Shown here piece after piece: positions 1 through 9,920 of a DNA stretch of 33,943 nt. Source of the DNA: Tubiluchus corallicola (Eukaryota; Priapulida; Priapulimorpha; Priapulimorphida; Tubiluchidae); contig JAQGDQ010001579.1 of NCBI GenBank assembly GCA_030141605.1, positions 1 through 33,943 on the forward strand, in the 5' to 3' direction. Within the stretch, counting starts at the first letter, position 1. Each line of letters begins with the position of its first letter. Under the pieces are notes generated by a model, which had not been told where the DNA came from, did not search any database, and saw only the letters and a program-made list of their open reading frames with translations. A program made the translations under genes and the position numbers.

Positions 1-278
1 TGTAATTTCTCAAATTTTGCGCCTTACTTTAATCTTTCCAAGCCGTTTCGTAAATTACGATGCGCGTTGCCGTTTTTATGACAGTTTCCGTTTTTCATTT
101 TTATTCTTGTTAACTTCCTTTGTAATTTAAATAAAGGAGGAAACAGCCAAATTGTTATGGACTGTTTTCTAAGCACGTGTGAGATATTATTCACCTGGTG
201 ATAAATATGTGTTAGTACTGAGACGTGTCAAGTTAGTCTTGTGAAAGATAAATTAGTTTTTTGAAAAGCAAAGCAATC
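1..278. other. A+T-rich stretch, nothing recognised
   Basis: Unique-looking A+T-rich sequence without a credible open frame, RNA gene or repeat that I can identify. It leads directly into the 24-bp minisatellite. Confidence 0.5.
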
Positions 279-450
279 ATGTAACAATGTAAACATGCAA
301 CCATGTAACAATGTAAACGTGCAACCATGTAACAATGTAAACATGCAACCATGTAACAATGTAAACATGCAACCATGTAACAATGTAAACGTGCAACCAT
401 GTAACAATGTAAACATGCAACCATGTAACAATGTAAACATGCAACCATGC
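279..450. repeat. 24-bp minisatellite, about 7 copies
   Basis: Seven near-identical 24-bp units with the core ATGTAACAATGTAAAC followed by an A/G-variable ATGCAACC segment. The unit length is a multiple of three and contains few stops, so it stays open in several frames on both strands (for example a repeating MQPCNNVN octapeptide); these frames are by-products, not genes. The sequence just downstream (about 485-520) carries a tRNA-like B box. Confidence 0.95.
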
Positions 451-482
451 TTTGACTTTGGTTGCAGCTATTTGTAGAGTTT

Positions 483-525
483 GAGCCAGCATGGCGCAGG
501 GCGCAAGTTCGATTCCCAGTGCTTT
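483..525 (+). other. Possible contracted tRNA-derived (SINE-like) fragment
   Basis: The segment contains TGGCGCAGGGC, close to a Pol III A box, followed almost at once by AAGTTCGATTCCCA, a good match to the B box GGTTCGANTCC. The A-to-B spacing is much too short for a complete tRNA, so this would be a deleted tRNA-derived fragment or a chance pair of boxes. Only the B-box match is convincing. Confidence 0.3.
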
Positions 526-704
526 AAGAATTTTACTCATTGTGTTTTTCGCGTACTACGTTATTAAAGTAATGTTAGTTAATGTCGATTTCGCGCCTAA
601 AAGTTTCGAAACTCAACTTACGTTTAACCTAGACAAAATACTGAAATTATAGATTATTTGTAAACAAATAAAATTGATTTTTTAACTAACTATTGCTATC
701 TAAC

Positions 705-866
705 TGGATGATTGTGTAAACATTAGTTCAAAATAAAGAATTAGTTCAATAGTTCACCTTCCCATTTGAAGAAAAAAATAATTTAAGAAACAATTGCTAA
801 CTTTTATATGCAAGAAAATGTATATTTTGAACAGTAAATTAAAATGAGATTGAGTGAAAACAACCG
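705..866. repeat. Dispersed repeat, copy 1 (partner at 15.93-16.58 kb)
   Basis: Two blocks recur elsewhere in the window: GTTCAAAATAAAGAA near 727 recurs near 15949, and about 75 bp around TGCAAGAAAATGTATATTTT (near 785-866) recurs at about 16500-16575 with few differences. In this copy the blocks are about 45 bp apart; in the partner they are separated by about 530 bp, implying an insertion there or a deletion here. The family is not recognised. Confidence 0.6.
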
Positions 867-919
867 AACCTCTAAAGAATTATTTAAACAATGAGTAGTG
901 TAATCGTGTGTCTATTTAA

Positions 920-1486
920 CCCATATAAGGTCACCGGGGGGGGGGGGGTAAAAAGTTATCCCCGTAAACCTTTTCTATGACTTTTTCTAAATATGTTTTG
1001 TGCACAAAATACTTTCTGTTATTTATTTTAGGCGCATTGTCTCACCACGAAATAAAAGTGAAAATGCAATATGTCGATTTTTTTAAAATTGTCGAAACTT
1101 TACTTCGCTTGTCTATACATTATTGTTTTGCGGGCATGTCAGTTACTCAAATTACTTCACCTAAAAGAAGAAAGTAGTAGACAATAAATTCAAAATAACG
1201 ATGATTTTTGCCCCACACGCGCTAGCAATGTCGGTTGCCTACAGTTATTCCAGCATAGATAAGGGAACGTAACTAAGTGAATTTAAATTTCGTATTACTA
1301 GTAAGTCACATGTCTATAAGCAGAGGTATAATGTATCCTATGGTGGTCAGCGTAACCACAAATTATGCTGTTGCTGTTTACTAATGAAACACGGTGGTTT
1401 ATGAAAAGTAATTTACGAATTATGGTGGTTATCTTTTACCCCACGGTTACCAAAATCGGTTGTAAAAAATCGTGACCCTATAAGGG
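920..1486. mobile_element. piggyBac-like MITE with TTAA target duplication
   Basis: Left end CCCATATAAGGTCAC and right end (reverse complement CCCTTATAGGGTCAC) form 15-bp terminal inverted repeats with two mismatches, and each is immediately flanked by TTAA (916-919 and 1487-1490). A TTAA target and termini starting CCC are typical of the piggyBac superfamily. At 567 bp with no transposase-like frame it is a non-autonomous element. A run of 13 G lies just inside the left end (936-948). The 66-codon frame at 977-1177 inside it resembles nothing I know. Confidence 0.7.
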
Positions 1487-1490
1487 TTAA

Positions 1491-1892
1491 ACTGGTGCAA
1501 AAACGCACGCTGTACCGTGAGAAGTGCTCTGCTCTTTTTACTAATTGGGCAAAAACTTGAGGTGCTCTTGTTAGTTTAACCGTTTTGCTCCATAATAGGT
1601 TGTTATCGCTGCATTATAGGATGTATTCCATTCTAATAAAGATCGACTTTGCATTGTTAAATGTGAAGCAGGCGTGATGTATACGCTAAGCAAGATCAAA
1701 TTATATCAGGTATCTTCAAAGTAGGTTACGCACATTCGGAAGTTGACGAAAAAACGTTTTGCTCACTCCGTCAAGACACGACTAATGATTTTGTAGACCT
1801 TTTGTAGACCAGAAGTGGCTAACGTGACGATCTATTATACAGAAGTTAACATAGCATAGCTGATGAATTGAAAAAAAACATGCTGAAAAATT
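1491..1892. other. Unique sequence, nothing recognised
   Basis: About 400 bases between the piggyBac-like MITE and a tRNA-like segment. I see no coding frame, repeat or RNA signature. Confidence 0.4.
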
Positions 1893-1898
1893 ATGAGT

Positions 1899-1961
1899 CA
1901 GTCGGGGCTTGAACCCGAGACTTTGCGATTAGAACTCTCGCCTTTTTGCCACCAGGACTAC
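1899..1961 (-). pseudogene. tRNA-like / tRNA-derived SINE fragment
   Basis: On the minus strand there is a perfect T-arm (TCGGG, loop TTCAAGC, CCCGA), preceded by GCGAGAGTTCTAATCGC, which resembles an anticodon arm, and by an A-box-like TGGTGGC. The acceptor stem does not pair well, so this is a pseudogene or SINE head and not a working tRNA. A run of eight T on the minus strand (about 1871-1878) could serve as a Pol III terminator. The 4.04-4.10 kb copy shares the core GCGAGRGTTCTAAT, so both probably belong to one family. Confidence 0.5.
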
Positions 1962-2007
1962 AGACTAATATTGTAGAGTTGCACAAAATCAATATAAACC
2001 GTTATGA

Positions 2008-2091
2008 TAATACTATATATGCATATGTGTATATATACCTATATACATATACATACATATGCATATACATATACATATATATATACATATT
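2008..2091. repeat. TA/CATA-rich simple repeat
   Basis: Alternating TA, CATA and GTATA repeats lead into the 15-bp minisatellite that follows. A related (TA)n tract (2689-2710) precedes the second block of that minisatellite. Confidence 0.9.
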
Positions 2092-2432
2092 TTTTACCTG
2101 TGATTTTCCTGTGACTTTTTACCTGTGACTTTTTACCTGTGGCTTTTTTACCTGTGGTTTTTTTACCTGTGACTTTTTTCCTGTGACTTTTTTACCTGTG
2201 ACTTTTTTACCTGTGACTTTTTTCCTGTGAATTTTTCACCAGTGGGTTTTTTTACCTGTGACTTTTTTCCTGTGACTTTTTCACCAGTGGCTTTTTTACC
2301 TGTGACTTTTTTCCTGTGACTTTTTTCCTGTGGCTTTTTTACCTGTGACTTTTTTACCTGTAAACTTTTTTCCTGTGACTTTTTACCTGTGACTTTTTCC
2401 CTGTGCCTTTTTTACCTGTGACTTTTTTACCT
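2092..2432. repeat. 15-bp T-rich minisatellite, block 1
   Basis: Imperfect tandem units of about 14-16 bp with consensus TTTTTTACCTGTGAC and variants TTTTTTCCTGTGAC, TTTTTCACCAGTGG and TTTTTTACCTGTGG. Variants are interspersed, indicating repeated unequal exchange. Open frames across it are repeat by-products. Confidence 0.95.
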
Positions 2433-2690
2433 GAATTTAACAGTAGGAACCCATTTTTTTGCGTTTCCCTCAACATGACTGAACTCGAATCGTTTGCGTT
2501 TGCGATTGGAAACGTTTAGCAAAACCAGGAAAAAACTGTTCAGAAAAACAAGCTTATTAGTCTTAATTACTGTTCAAGGACAATGTTGTGTTTTGTGCGG
2601 GGGTATGCTCGCTCGAGTGAATTTCAACTTGTCTCTGTTGACTCTGCTGTTATTTTCCTGAACGTTCTGTTGACGACAAACCCTCAATTA
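2431..2690. repeat. Duplicated 260-bp flank, copy 1
   Basis: About 260 bp of non-repetitive sequence starting CTGAATTTAACAGTAGG that recurs almost unchanged 710 bp downstream (3142-3400). Only a few substitutions and single-base indels separate the copies, so the duplication looks recent. This copy is interrupted at its right end by (TA)n, after which the minisatellite starts again. Confidence 0.95.
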
Positions 2691-2710
2691 TATATATATA
2701 TATATATATA

Positions 2711-3141
2711 CACATATTTTTTACCTTTGATTTTTTTCCTGTGACATTTTACCTGTGGCTTTTTAACCTGTGGCTTTTTAACCTGTGACTTTTTTTACCT
2801 GTGACTTTTTCACCTGTGACTTTTTTACCTATGACTTTTTTCCTGTGACTTTTGTACCTGTGACTTTTTTACCTGTGGCTTTTTAACCTGTGGCTTTTTA
2901 ACCTGTGACTTTTTTTACCTGTGACTTTTTCACCTGTGACTTTTTTCCTGTGACTTTTTCACCAGTGGCTTTTTTACCTGTGACTTTTTTACCTGTGACT
3001 TTTTCACCTGTGGCTTTTTTACCTGTGATTTTTTTTACCAGTGGCTTTTTTACCTGTGACTTTTTTCCTGTGAATTTTTCACCAGTGGGTTTTTTACCTG
3101 TGACTTTTTTCCTGTGGCTTTTTCACCGGTGACTTTTTTAC
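2711..3141. repeat. 15-bp T-rich minisatellite, block 2
   Basis: Same unit as the block at 2092-2432. It contains a local duplicate: the order of variants at about 2755-2830 recurs at about 2875-2950. The frame at 2905-3132 translates to a TCDFFPVTF-type repeat and is not credible as a gene. Confidence 0.95.
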
Positions 3142-3400
3142 CTGAATTTAACAGTAGGAACCCATTTTTTGCGTTTCCCTCAACATGACTGAACTCGAAT
3201 CGTTTGCGTTTGCGATTGAAACGTTTAGCCAAAACCAGGAAAAAACTGTTCAGAAAAACAAGCTTATTAGTCTTAATTACTGTTCAAGGACAATGTTGTG
3301 TTTTGTGCGGGGGTATGCACGCTCGAGTGAATTTCAACTTGTCTCTGTTGACTTTGCTGTTATTTTCCTGAACGTTCTGTTGACGACAAACCCTCAATTA
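3142..3400. repeat. Duplicated 260-bp flank, copy 2
   Basis: Second copy of the segment at 2431-2690. It continues at 3401 into unique sequence (TCTTGGCAAAATAATG) instead of (TA)n, so this is probably the original right junction and the upstream block arose by duplication of minisatellite plus flank. Confidence 0.95.
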
Positions 3401-3401
3401 T

Positions 3402-4039
3402 CTTGGCAAAATAATGAGTAACGCTTCTCACTTTAAAATGGAATATCAGATGTACGGCAAAGCGATCACCTGCAGGGTTACCCTACACCCGCAGCTTTTA
3501 ACCCTCGTAATTAACCGGAAATGAAACGTGTTTCCGGCATGCGTATTTCTCTTTTAATTTTTGCAAGTCGTTTAGTAATTGCATAAATGAATCCGGTCGT
3601 ATTTTGGGAAGAATGTGGATTATAGGTAAATTTGGGAAGTATCAAATATAAACCCTCAAATATTTTATCACGAAATTCGAAACTACGTAAATATCTAAAT
3701 TTACAAGGCCAGTAGTACACCCAGGGTAAGGTGGGCGTAGGCTGTACGGTGGGTGGGTTGTGAGATTTTACAGTAGAAATGAATGCAAACAGGACTTTTG
3801 TTATTAGTGACAAAGGTATGTGTTGATATGTTGAAAGTGGCGAGGCTGTAGTTACCAAGGAACCAGTCGTCTGATGAAGAATTCCGCAAGTAAGAAGCCC
3901 GAACGAAAACTGAAATTACATTGCATGCTACAGGGAAGCAAGCATCTTGTAAAGAATTGTAGACACCTATGTTAGGTTGCTGCTTGCTAATCTAAGAGTT
4001 AAAACCATAGAGGAACCCTGTTGTTCAACAGATGATAAA
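3402..4039. other. Unique sequence, nothing recognised
   Basis: No repeat or RNA signal seen. A 115-codon minus-strand frame (3511-3858) lies here; its translation has no motif I recognise, and it has no supporting splice or codon evidence, so I do not call it. Confidence 0.4.
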
Positions 4040-4044
4040 GGTAA

Positions 4045-4102
4045 CTACTGAGATTCGAACCCACGTATTAGAACCCTCGCACTAGTTGCCACAACTATTA
4101 TT
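4045..4102 (-). pseudogene. tRNA-like / tRNA-derived SINE fragment, second copy
   Basis: The minus strand reads GTTGTGGCAACTAGT, then GCGAGGGTTCTAATACG, then the B box GGGTTCGAATCTC. It shares the anticodon-region core with the 1.9 kb fragment but lacks a few bases between that core and the B box. No convincing acceptor stem. A tRNA-derived SINE is the simplest reading. Confidence 0.45.
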
Positions 4103-4111
4103 TCATCTAGC

Positions 4112-5341
4112 GCTATAGTTCAGAGGAAGCCTAGATTAATTTTTCACAAAATACGACGGCATTTCTGCCGGAAACAGGTTGCCGCTAAGGAATTTACCAT
4201 TCCCTTTCTGGCATTTTCGAAATCTGGGAACGAAAGCGAACCTATATGACCCCCAATTTATGACTATGGTTTCCCTACACCCCATGCAGGGATGACGCAG
4301 AATTCCATTTAGTGCCATTTATGTAAATCGCGTAAATTCGTTGAGAAAATTTTTACGGACCCAGTACATTATTTCACAAGCTGACCGCTAGTTGGCAGGC
4401 CGTCACTATGTTTACATCACGTACAACAGTGTAACCACGTGTATATCTCTATGTATAAAAATATAGAATCAATTGTGTGGAGTTATTTGAGTCAATTGCA
4501 GACAGTTTTTATATACTTTTGCATAGGAGCGGCCAGTACTTAGGCATTTTTTAGACAATTAGGTATCATGTATCCTTGATAGTTGGGTATTTTAAATTAT
4601 GCATGAAACAAGGTAATTGATATTTTAAGTCCACTTAGAGGCCTCTATGGTCAAAAAATTGCAATTTGTTGCTGGCTCCAAGGCGGCTTCCCTTGAACCC
4701 CATTGGGGGCCTACGTGGCCCCCACACCCCCGGCCTGTTTCAGAGTTTTTTTGCAATTTGTCATTCTCATCCCTGCCTATAGTGAATTGATTTTTTTCTC
4801 ATACATGCAACACACAGGTACACAAAACATTAGGAATATCGACCCATTCGCAATTACAATTACAGATTGCCGGCGCAGTAACTAATTTGGCTTCTAGAAT
4901 ACACAGTCTGTGTTGTCACTTTCGTGCATTTCGTATTTTGACAAGGAAAAGAGGCGCTTTATGATGTAGATGGGGCCTCGATGACTCAGCAACGATGCCA
5001 CCTCTTTTAAGTCATCTGCAGACTTTATCTGTCCACCCCACCTGGTGTCTGTGTCAATGAAGCGAGGTGAAATATCAATAGGGCTGACGTTTATTTGTGT
5101 CTGAATCAAATCTCGCGTGGCATTTAGACAGGATTTTTCTGTCTTCTGACTGGGTGGTTTTCACTGCCTTTTGGATCATTCACTCACGAAACGGCCATTG
5201 ATTGACTTTGCTGCCTTTATAAGTTGATTTACAAGTCATCTATGCGTGTAGAAAAGAGGTGCACCTTTTGTGCAAGTAGAAAACATTTTGGACGCACTGC
5301 GCTTTTCCTGAGTGCAAAGTCTACACGATTTTTTGTAATGT
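4112..5341. other. Mostly unique stretch with one GC-rich hairpin
   Basis: No gene recognised. At 4705-4723 GGGGGCC and GGCCCCC flank a TACGT loop, a 7-bp perfect stem inside an unusually C/G-rich 60 bp (4680-4740) that may be a transposon remnant. A minus-strand 71-codon frame at 4894-5109 was examined and not accepted. Confidence 0.4.
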
Positions 5342-5440
5342 TTAGTTTAAACATAATTTATTGTAGGATTGGATCAGACAGTTTGAACAACATGATTTAG
5401 GATCCTCACCACAACAGACTTCATACACTATTTACAAAAA

Positions 5441-5884
5441 CATTTACAGTAAGAATTGACTATAACTACACAAGCTGACAAGTTTTACTACAAGATTACA
5501 TTAGACATTAGTAACATTTACAGTAAGAATTGACTATAACTACACAAGCTGACAAGTTTTACTACAAGATTACATTAGACATTAGTAACATTTACAGCAA
5601 GAATTGACTATATAACTACACAAGCTGACAAGTTTTACTACAAGATTACATTAGACATTAGTAACATTTACAGCAAGAATTGACTATAACTACACAAGCT
5701 GACAAGTTTTACTGCAAGATTACATTAGACATTAGTAACATTTACAGTAAAATAGACTATAACTACACAAGTTGACAAGTTTACTGCAAGATTACATTAG
5801 ACATTAGTAACATTTACAGTAAGAATTGACTATAACTACACAAGCTGACAAGTTTTACTACAAGAATACATTAGACATTAGTAG
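5441..5884. repeat. 74-bp tandem array in LINE 3' UTR, 6 copies
   Basis: Unit starts CATTTACAGTAAGAATTGAC; starts at 5441, 5515, 5589, 5665, 5739 and 5811 (periods 74, 74, 76, 74, 72). Units differ by few substitutions and small indels. The related insertion at 11.7 kb has three copies of the same unit, so copy number varies between insertions. Confidence 0.95.
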
Positions 5885-5951
5885 AAAATGACGGTTAGAA
5901 AATATTAATGTACGAATATTTAAGACTGATGCATTTCATATCAGATAGAAA

Positions 5952-6188
5952 CTACTGGAAGCGTTTAGTACGTAATATAAAGTCATGTATGCATTGGAAT
6001 ATTTTACAGTTAGCAACATAGTTAAATTCATCTTTTCCGAATAATAACAACTTCAACAGAGCATTAGTTCCTAAGGCAGCTATATTAAGGCTTCCGGGCA
6101 GAAGTATTTCATTTAGTTTATCAAACATAACAACCCTAGTTTGTTGATACAATGGGCAGTGCAACAAAAAGTGTTCAACAGACTCAAA
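5952..6188 (-). pseudogene. LINE polyprotein C-terminal fragment
   Basis: About 78 codons open to the stop. The fragment starts with ESVEHFLLHCPLYQQTR, the E-x-x-x-H-x-L-x-x-C-P zinc-knuckle-like tail that follows the reverse transcriptase domain in many animal LINE polyproteins. It continues LLFGKDEF and ends FILRTKRFQ, matching the usual LLxG...FIxxTKRF ending of such proteins as I know them. The upstream endonuclease and reverse transcriptase parts are absent; the sequence breaks near 6188. The clade (CR1, Jockey or Tx1-like) cannot be settled from the tail. No frameshift is visible in what remains, so the insertion may be fairly young. Confidence 0.75.
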
Positions 6189-7314
6189 TCGTAGTAGTTA
6201 GTCTTAGTTTCTTAGTCTAAATTTCCCACCATCTCTTATCTGTTTCCCTGTAGCATATAATCATCATCCACTCGAGTGCTGTTCACCTCTATGACCTGAT
6301 CTCTTGTTTCTATTGCAGATAATTATTCTCCTGTTTGCTCATATTCGTGCAGATACTTCAAACATAAAAACTTGTCCATCCACTCGAGATAATGGCTCTG
6401 ATCGTCCAGTGTTTATGGTAGAGTCGATGCCAGATGATTTTGGAACAATGGTCTGCCTTCTTCTATCTTATTACCCGAGCTGGCTTGACTGTCAGATCAC
6501 GCTTCCATGCTTTTTTCAGTGTTCGTTAGTGTCTTGCATTTCCCGCCAACAGTACGAGCCAAAGGAAGACAGGATGATTTTTCATCTGCTACCCCATTTT
6601 CAAGTAGGGCAAAAAGTAAGCATTTTAACACGATTAGTACTGCAAAAGCGTTTCTGATAAATAAATAATGGATAAAAAACTTAATTTACAGCGGGCCAGC
6701 CTTACAGTTGATGACATCACAAACTAACATAATTTTCAACATCAAAAATATTCCATGAGCGTGTTGCGCATGTTTGCGAAAAATTGAAGTGCAGTGCTAC
6801 TGTTGTACTAAAACTAGGCTAGCTAAAAGATAAAAATTCAAATTTCTGATTTACCACTGTGCTCTCGCGTGAGCTGTCGACCGTATGCAGTTTGGCACAA
6901 ACTAGCACATCTGAACTGAGAGGTACAGCATCTTTTTTTTTGTACAACGCTTTCGGAAATGCAGGCGCTAGTGTCCGTCTAACTAGCCAATGGCGAAATG
7001 CACGTAACAACGAAGAACTAGTGGCGCGAACGCGAAATTGTGTTTGTCTGGTAATAATTCTTTCACGTAAATCATTCTTTCAAAAATAGTATGTTTCCTT
7101 TCAATATTTAAAGAATAGGTTGTCTTGAGCTACAATTTAAGATTGGGTCCGGTTTTAAGCAGAAAAAGGAAAAGTTTAGAATTTACATGCAGATCTGTTG
7201 TCGTAATGCTAGTAATGGATGTATTTGATCGATGTAAGAAAGAAATTAGTGCTGTACTTTTGCAAATTTGACAATAATTGTGTTATAGGAGATCACAAAA
7301 CTATACTGACACAA
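6189..7314. other. Unique stretch with one weak exon-like frame
   Basis: No repeat recognised. The plus-strand frame at 6304-6657 deserves mention: a pyrimidine tract ending TTGCAG at 6318 and GTAAGC at 6616 bound 297 bases that stay open in one frame (99 codons, a multiple of three). The translation includes VFMVESMPDDFGTM and matches no family I know. Splice-like motifs of this quality are common by chance, so this is only a low-confidence candidate exon. Confidence 0.25.
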
Positions 7315-7315
7315 G

Positions 7316-7347
7316 AGCAGCAGCAGCAGCAGCAGTAGTAGTAATAA
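7316..7347. repeat. CAG/TAG microsatellite
   Basis: About seven CAG units followed by TAG and TAA variants. Short and non-coding in context. Confidence 0.9.
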
Positions 7348-7924
7348 TTGCGTTGTGATTTTTTCCCTGTGACTTTATTACTGATTTCCCAGCCGGAATG
7401 TTTTTGATACACCGTAGCGTTTCTGAAGTAGCTGTCTGTTAAAATAAATGTCTGCTATTAAAGCTAATAGATTATAACTTACATTTAGTACTTGAGCTGA
7501 AAGCGGGGCAACCCGAATGTTAATGACAACTTTCGCTCTGCAGTAGGAGTCGTGACCCCGTTACGTAACATCCCCGTCACTTTGGCGTATGATAAAATCA
7601 CTTATAATTATCTACCGAATCGACATTTGTACTATGAAACCTCCAATTGCCCAGGCCAGCTTTTGTACGACAGTGTAGTGTAATAACACACGCCGATTTT
7701 TACGCTGCTAGAGCGCAGTTTTGGCTCGATTGTTGTTAAAGTTTGTCGACGGATGTCGAATTCGATGCGTACACATCGCGGCCCATCTGTTGAACTGATA
7801 AAACTGCAATTACGCAATTCAGCAGCTATATGATCTAGTTTAAATGTAGCTTGTATTGAGTGCCACGCCAAATATTTGTAGTATTTTACGGCAGGAAGCA
7901 ACCGGGCAGCTGTTATTAGGCATT
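7348..7924. other. Unique sequence, nothing recognised
   Basis: A 109-codon minus-strand frame (7632-7961) spans part of it but runs into the 132-bp repeat array and has no recognisable motif, so it is not called. Confidence 0.4.
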
Positions 7925-8222
7925 GTACAGTACAATGCGAATAAACTATTGATTTTTTCAAAGTTTAACGAAATACTCTAACAGAGACTGGCTGTACAAA
8001 GCAAATAAAAAATCATAGATTTTTTAAAAGTCATAGTGTACTACTGTACAGTAGATTGATTGTACGTAGTGAATAAACTATTGATTTTTTCAAAGTTTAA
8101 CGATATACCCTAGCAGAGACTGGCTGTACATAACAAATAAAAAACCATAAATTTTTAAAAGTTATAGTACAGTACTGTACAGTAGGTTGATTGTACGTAG
8201 CGAATAAACTATTGATTTTTTT
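7925..8222. repeat. 132-bp tandem repeat, about 2.3 copies
   Basis: Unit contains GAATAAACTATTGATTTTTT and GAGACTGGCTGTACA; equivalent positions fall at 7937, 8069 and 8200. Short inverted motifs (TACTGTACAGTA) near the unit junctions give each unit a small palindrome. Confidence 0.9.
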
Positions 8223-8560
8223 TCTCAAATTTTCGTGATGTACATTAGAATCAAAAGAAGAAGTGAAGTAATGATTAGCAAGTTCGTGAAGGCTTCGGTA
8301 ATCCTTTAGCGTTGCAATTTTCCTGCCCATCATTTGTTGTTAAGGACAATTTTCATTGTTTTGCGTGTGTGTTCGCCTGTCAGTTCGTCAGCATCACTTT
8401 TTTTTTCAAACAATGGTGATCTCACAGTGGGCGTTGGGCATTGACAAAAGGATTATGCATACTATCATCACAGAACAACTGCAAATTCAGAAACAAGGGG
8501 GCTATAGTTTTTGGTCAGTTTTGTTGTCAAGACCGTTACCAATGCCAATGGCGAATTAGG
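8223..8560. other. Unique sequence, nothing recognised
   Basis: Contains only short frames (for example 8356-8559) without recognisable motifs. Confidence 0.4.
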
Positions 8561-8574
8561 TAAAGTAAAAGTAA

Positions 8575-9205
8575 AGTAAAAAAAATTATTTGTCTCTGAA
8601 TGTTACAAAATAAACATAAGCAAAAGCTAAAAACTGAAATACAGACGGAAAAGAGACGGGGTGGCGAAAAGACCAAGGGTCGCCAAGTCAACCACCCCTA
8701 TCCAAATTGAAGAAAATTAACTGACCTGTCAAGTAAGGTATGTACAAATGAAAATAATCAGCAACTTAACAAAACAACAAGTTCAAATGTGTTTAAATTT
8801 AGAAACAGTAAATGAATTTGGCAATGAAAAGAGGCAAAATTTAAATTAGGAAACAAAACGGAAAATTTAAACTCACCAAAAACAAAACTAATAATTACAT
8901 ATAAATCAAGAACTCAAACCAACATAAGAAGCAAAAAAATGAAGCAATGTCAAGTCATGAGTAAATCATCACGAGGTCAAGTACCTCTGTCCAAATTTAA
9001 AGTAAATTATATAACCTGACAAGTACAGGCAAGGAAAATTATAATAATCAACATATAAAAATAAAAAACAAAGATGAATAACTAGGGAGATATTAGTATA
9101 ATGAATTCAGATGAGTTTATAATCAAGTGGCAACATGAATCAATGAATATGGCAAATGGTATGAAACAATATTTAAATTAGCAAATAAATATGCTATATT
9201 TCCTC
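8575..9205 (-). mobile_element. A+T-rich LINE 3' UTR-like region
   Basis: At 8655-8700 there is GGGGTGGCGAAAAGACC, then GGGTCGCC, then ACCACCCCT: a hairpin-like arrangement also seen in the LINE-like 3' ends at 11.55, 16.73 and 19.92 kb. A degenerate second copy of the adjoining sequence occurs near 8979-9055 (TCCAAATTTAAAG, CCTGACAAGTA, AATAATCAACA), suggesting an old internal duplication of about 300 bp. No coding remnant is readable. Orientation is inferred from the similar elements. Confidence 0.35.
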
Positions 9206-9212
9206 CTCAGCA

Positions 9213-9443
9213 AATGGTTGCCAAGGAATGGTTACTAAGGAATGGTTACTAAGGAATGGTTGCCAAGGAATGGTTACTAAGGAATGGTTACTAATGGCAA
9301 TGGTTGCTAAGGAATGGTTGCTAAGGAATGGTTACTAAGGAATGGTTGCCAAGGAATGGTTGCCAAGGAATGGTTACTAAGGAATGGTTACTAAGGAATG
9401 GTTGCCAAGGAATGGTTACTAAGGAATGGTTACTAATGGCAAT
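9213..9443. repeat. 14-bp minisatellite, about 16 copies
   Basis: Two interspersed variants, GGAATGGTTACTAA and GGAATGGTTGCCAA, with occasional TAATGGCAATGG junctions that mark larger repeated blocks of variants. Confidence 0.95.
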
Positions 9444-9920
9444 GGCACCTACCAACGTTTGGATTGGTTTTACGATTTTTTTTCTGTAGGAAACATTTTA
9501 CACCATGACTAAGTAATGAGGAAACATAAACGTTTCATTGGCATTGTATTGCTAACAGGGATTTTTGTTTTCGGGGTGTAGTGTCACGGATAAGGCTTAA
9601 AAGTTCACGGATTTAGCACTAAGCGTAGCGAAAGTGCACGATTAGGCCTGGCAAGTGTGACCTCTGCGCTGGTTTTCATTTGTGAACGTTTTTCACCAAC
9701 TTTTCCCAGCCCCTGCAGATAAAGGCTGTTTCACAATCGGCCCTGTAATTTCAACAACTCAAGTGGTTGGCAACTTTCCTAGCAAATCATTCAGCAGCTC
9801 CGTGGACCGTGTTCGAGTGGCGAACAACCTTGTTTACTTTTAATCTACATCCATAACTAAGTCACACCGGGGGTACTTTTCAGGATTGCACCTCGAGATC
9901 GGCAAACTTGCGGCTGAACT
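9444..9920. other. Unique sequence, nothing recognised
   Basis: No open frame, repeat or RNA signature of note before the duplicated segment at 9921. Confidence 0.4.

Larger units (their letters stand above)
5342..6188 (-). mobile_element. LINE 3' end: coding C-terminus plus 3' UTR
   Basis: A 5'-truncated non-LTR retrotransposon on the minus strand. It starts (5' side) near 6188 within coding sequence, runs through the polyprotein C-terminus to a stop at 5952, and then through a 3' UTR containing a 74-bp tandem array to an end at TATGTTTAAACTAA near 5342. The same 3' end recurs at 11724 and 18434 with different 5' truncation points, which is the expected result of target-primed reverse transcription with early termination. 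The remaining length and missing reverse transcriptase show that it is dead. Confidence 0.8.

Noticed and set aside
279-450. 24-bp repeats as a CRISPR array
   Set aside because: Units are contiguous without unique spacers; this is a plain minisatellite in a eukaryotic context.
4894-5109. Minus-strand frame containing KSADDLKE as a LINE reverse transcriptase YADD-like block
   Set aside because: The catalytic motif needs Y/F-x-D-D in a conserved hydrophobic context, which is absent; the similarity is superficial.
5441-5884. 74-bp repeats as a CRISPR-like array
   Set aside because: The whole unit is repeated, with no repeat/spacer alternation, and it lies in a LINE 3' UTR.
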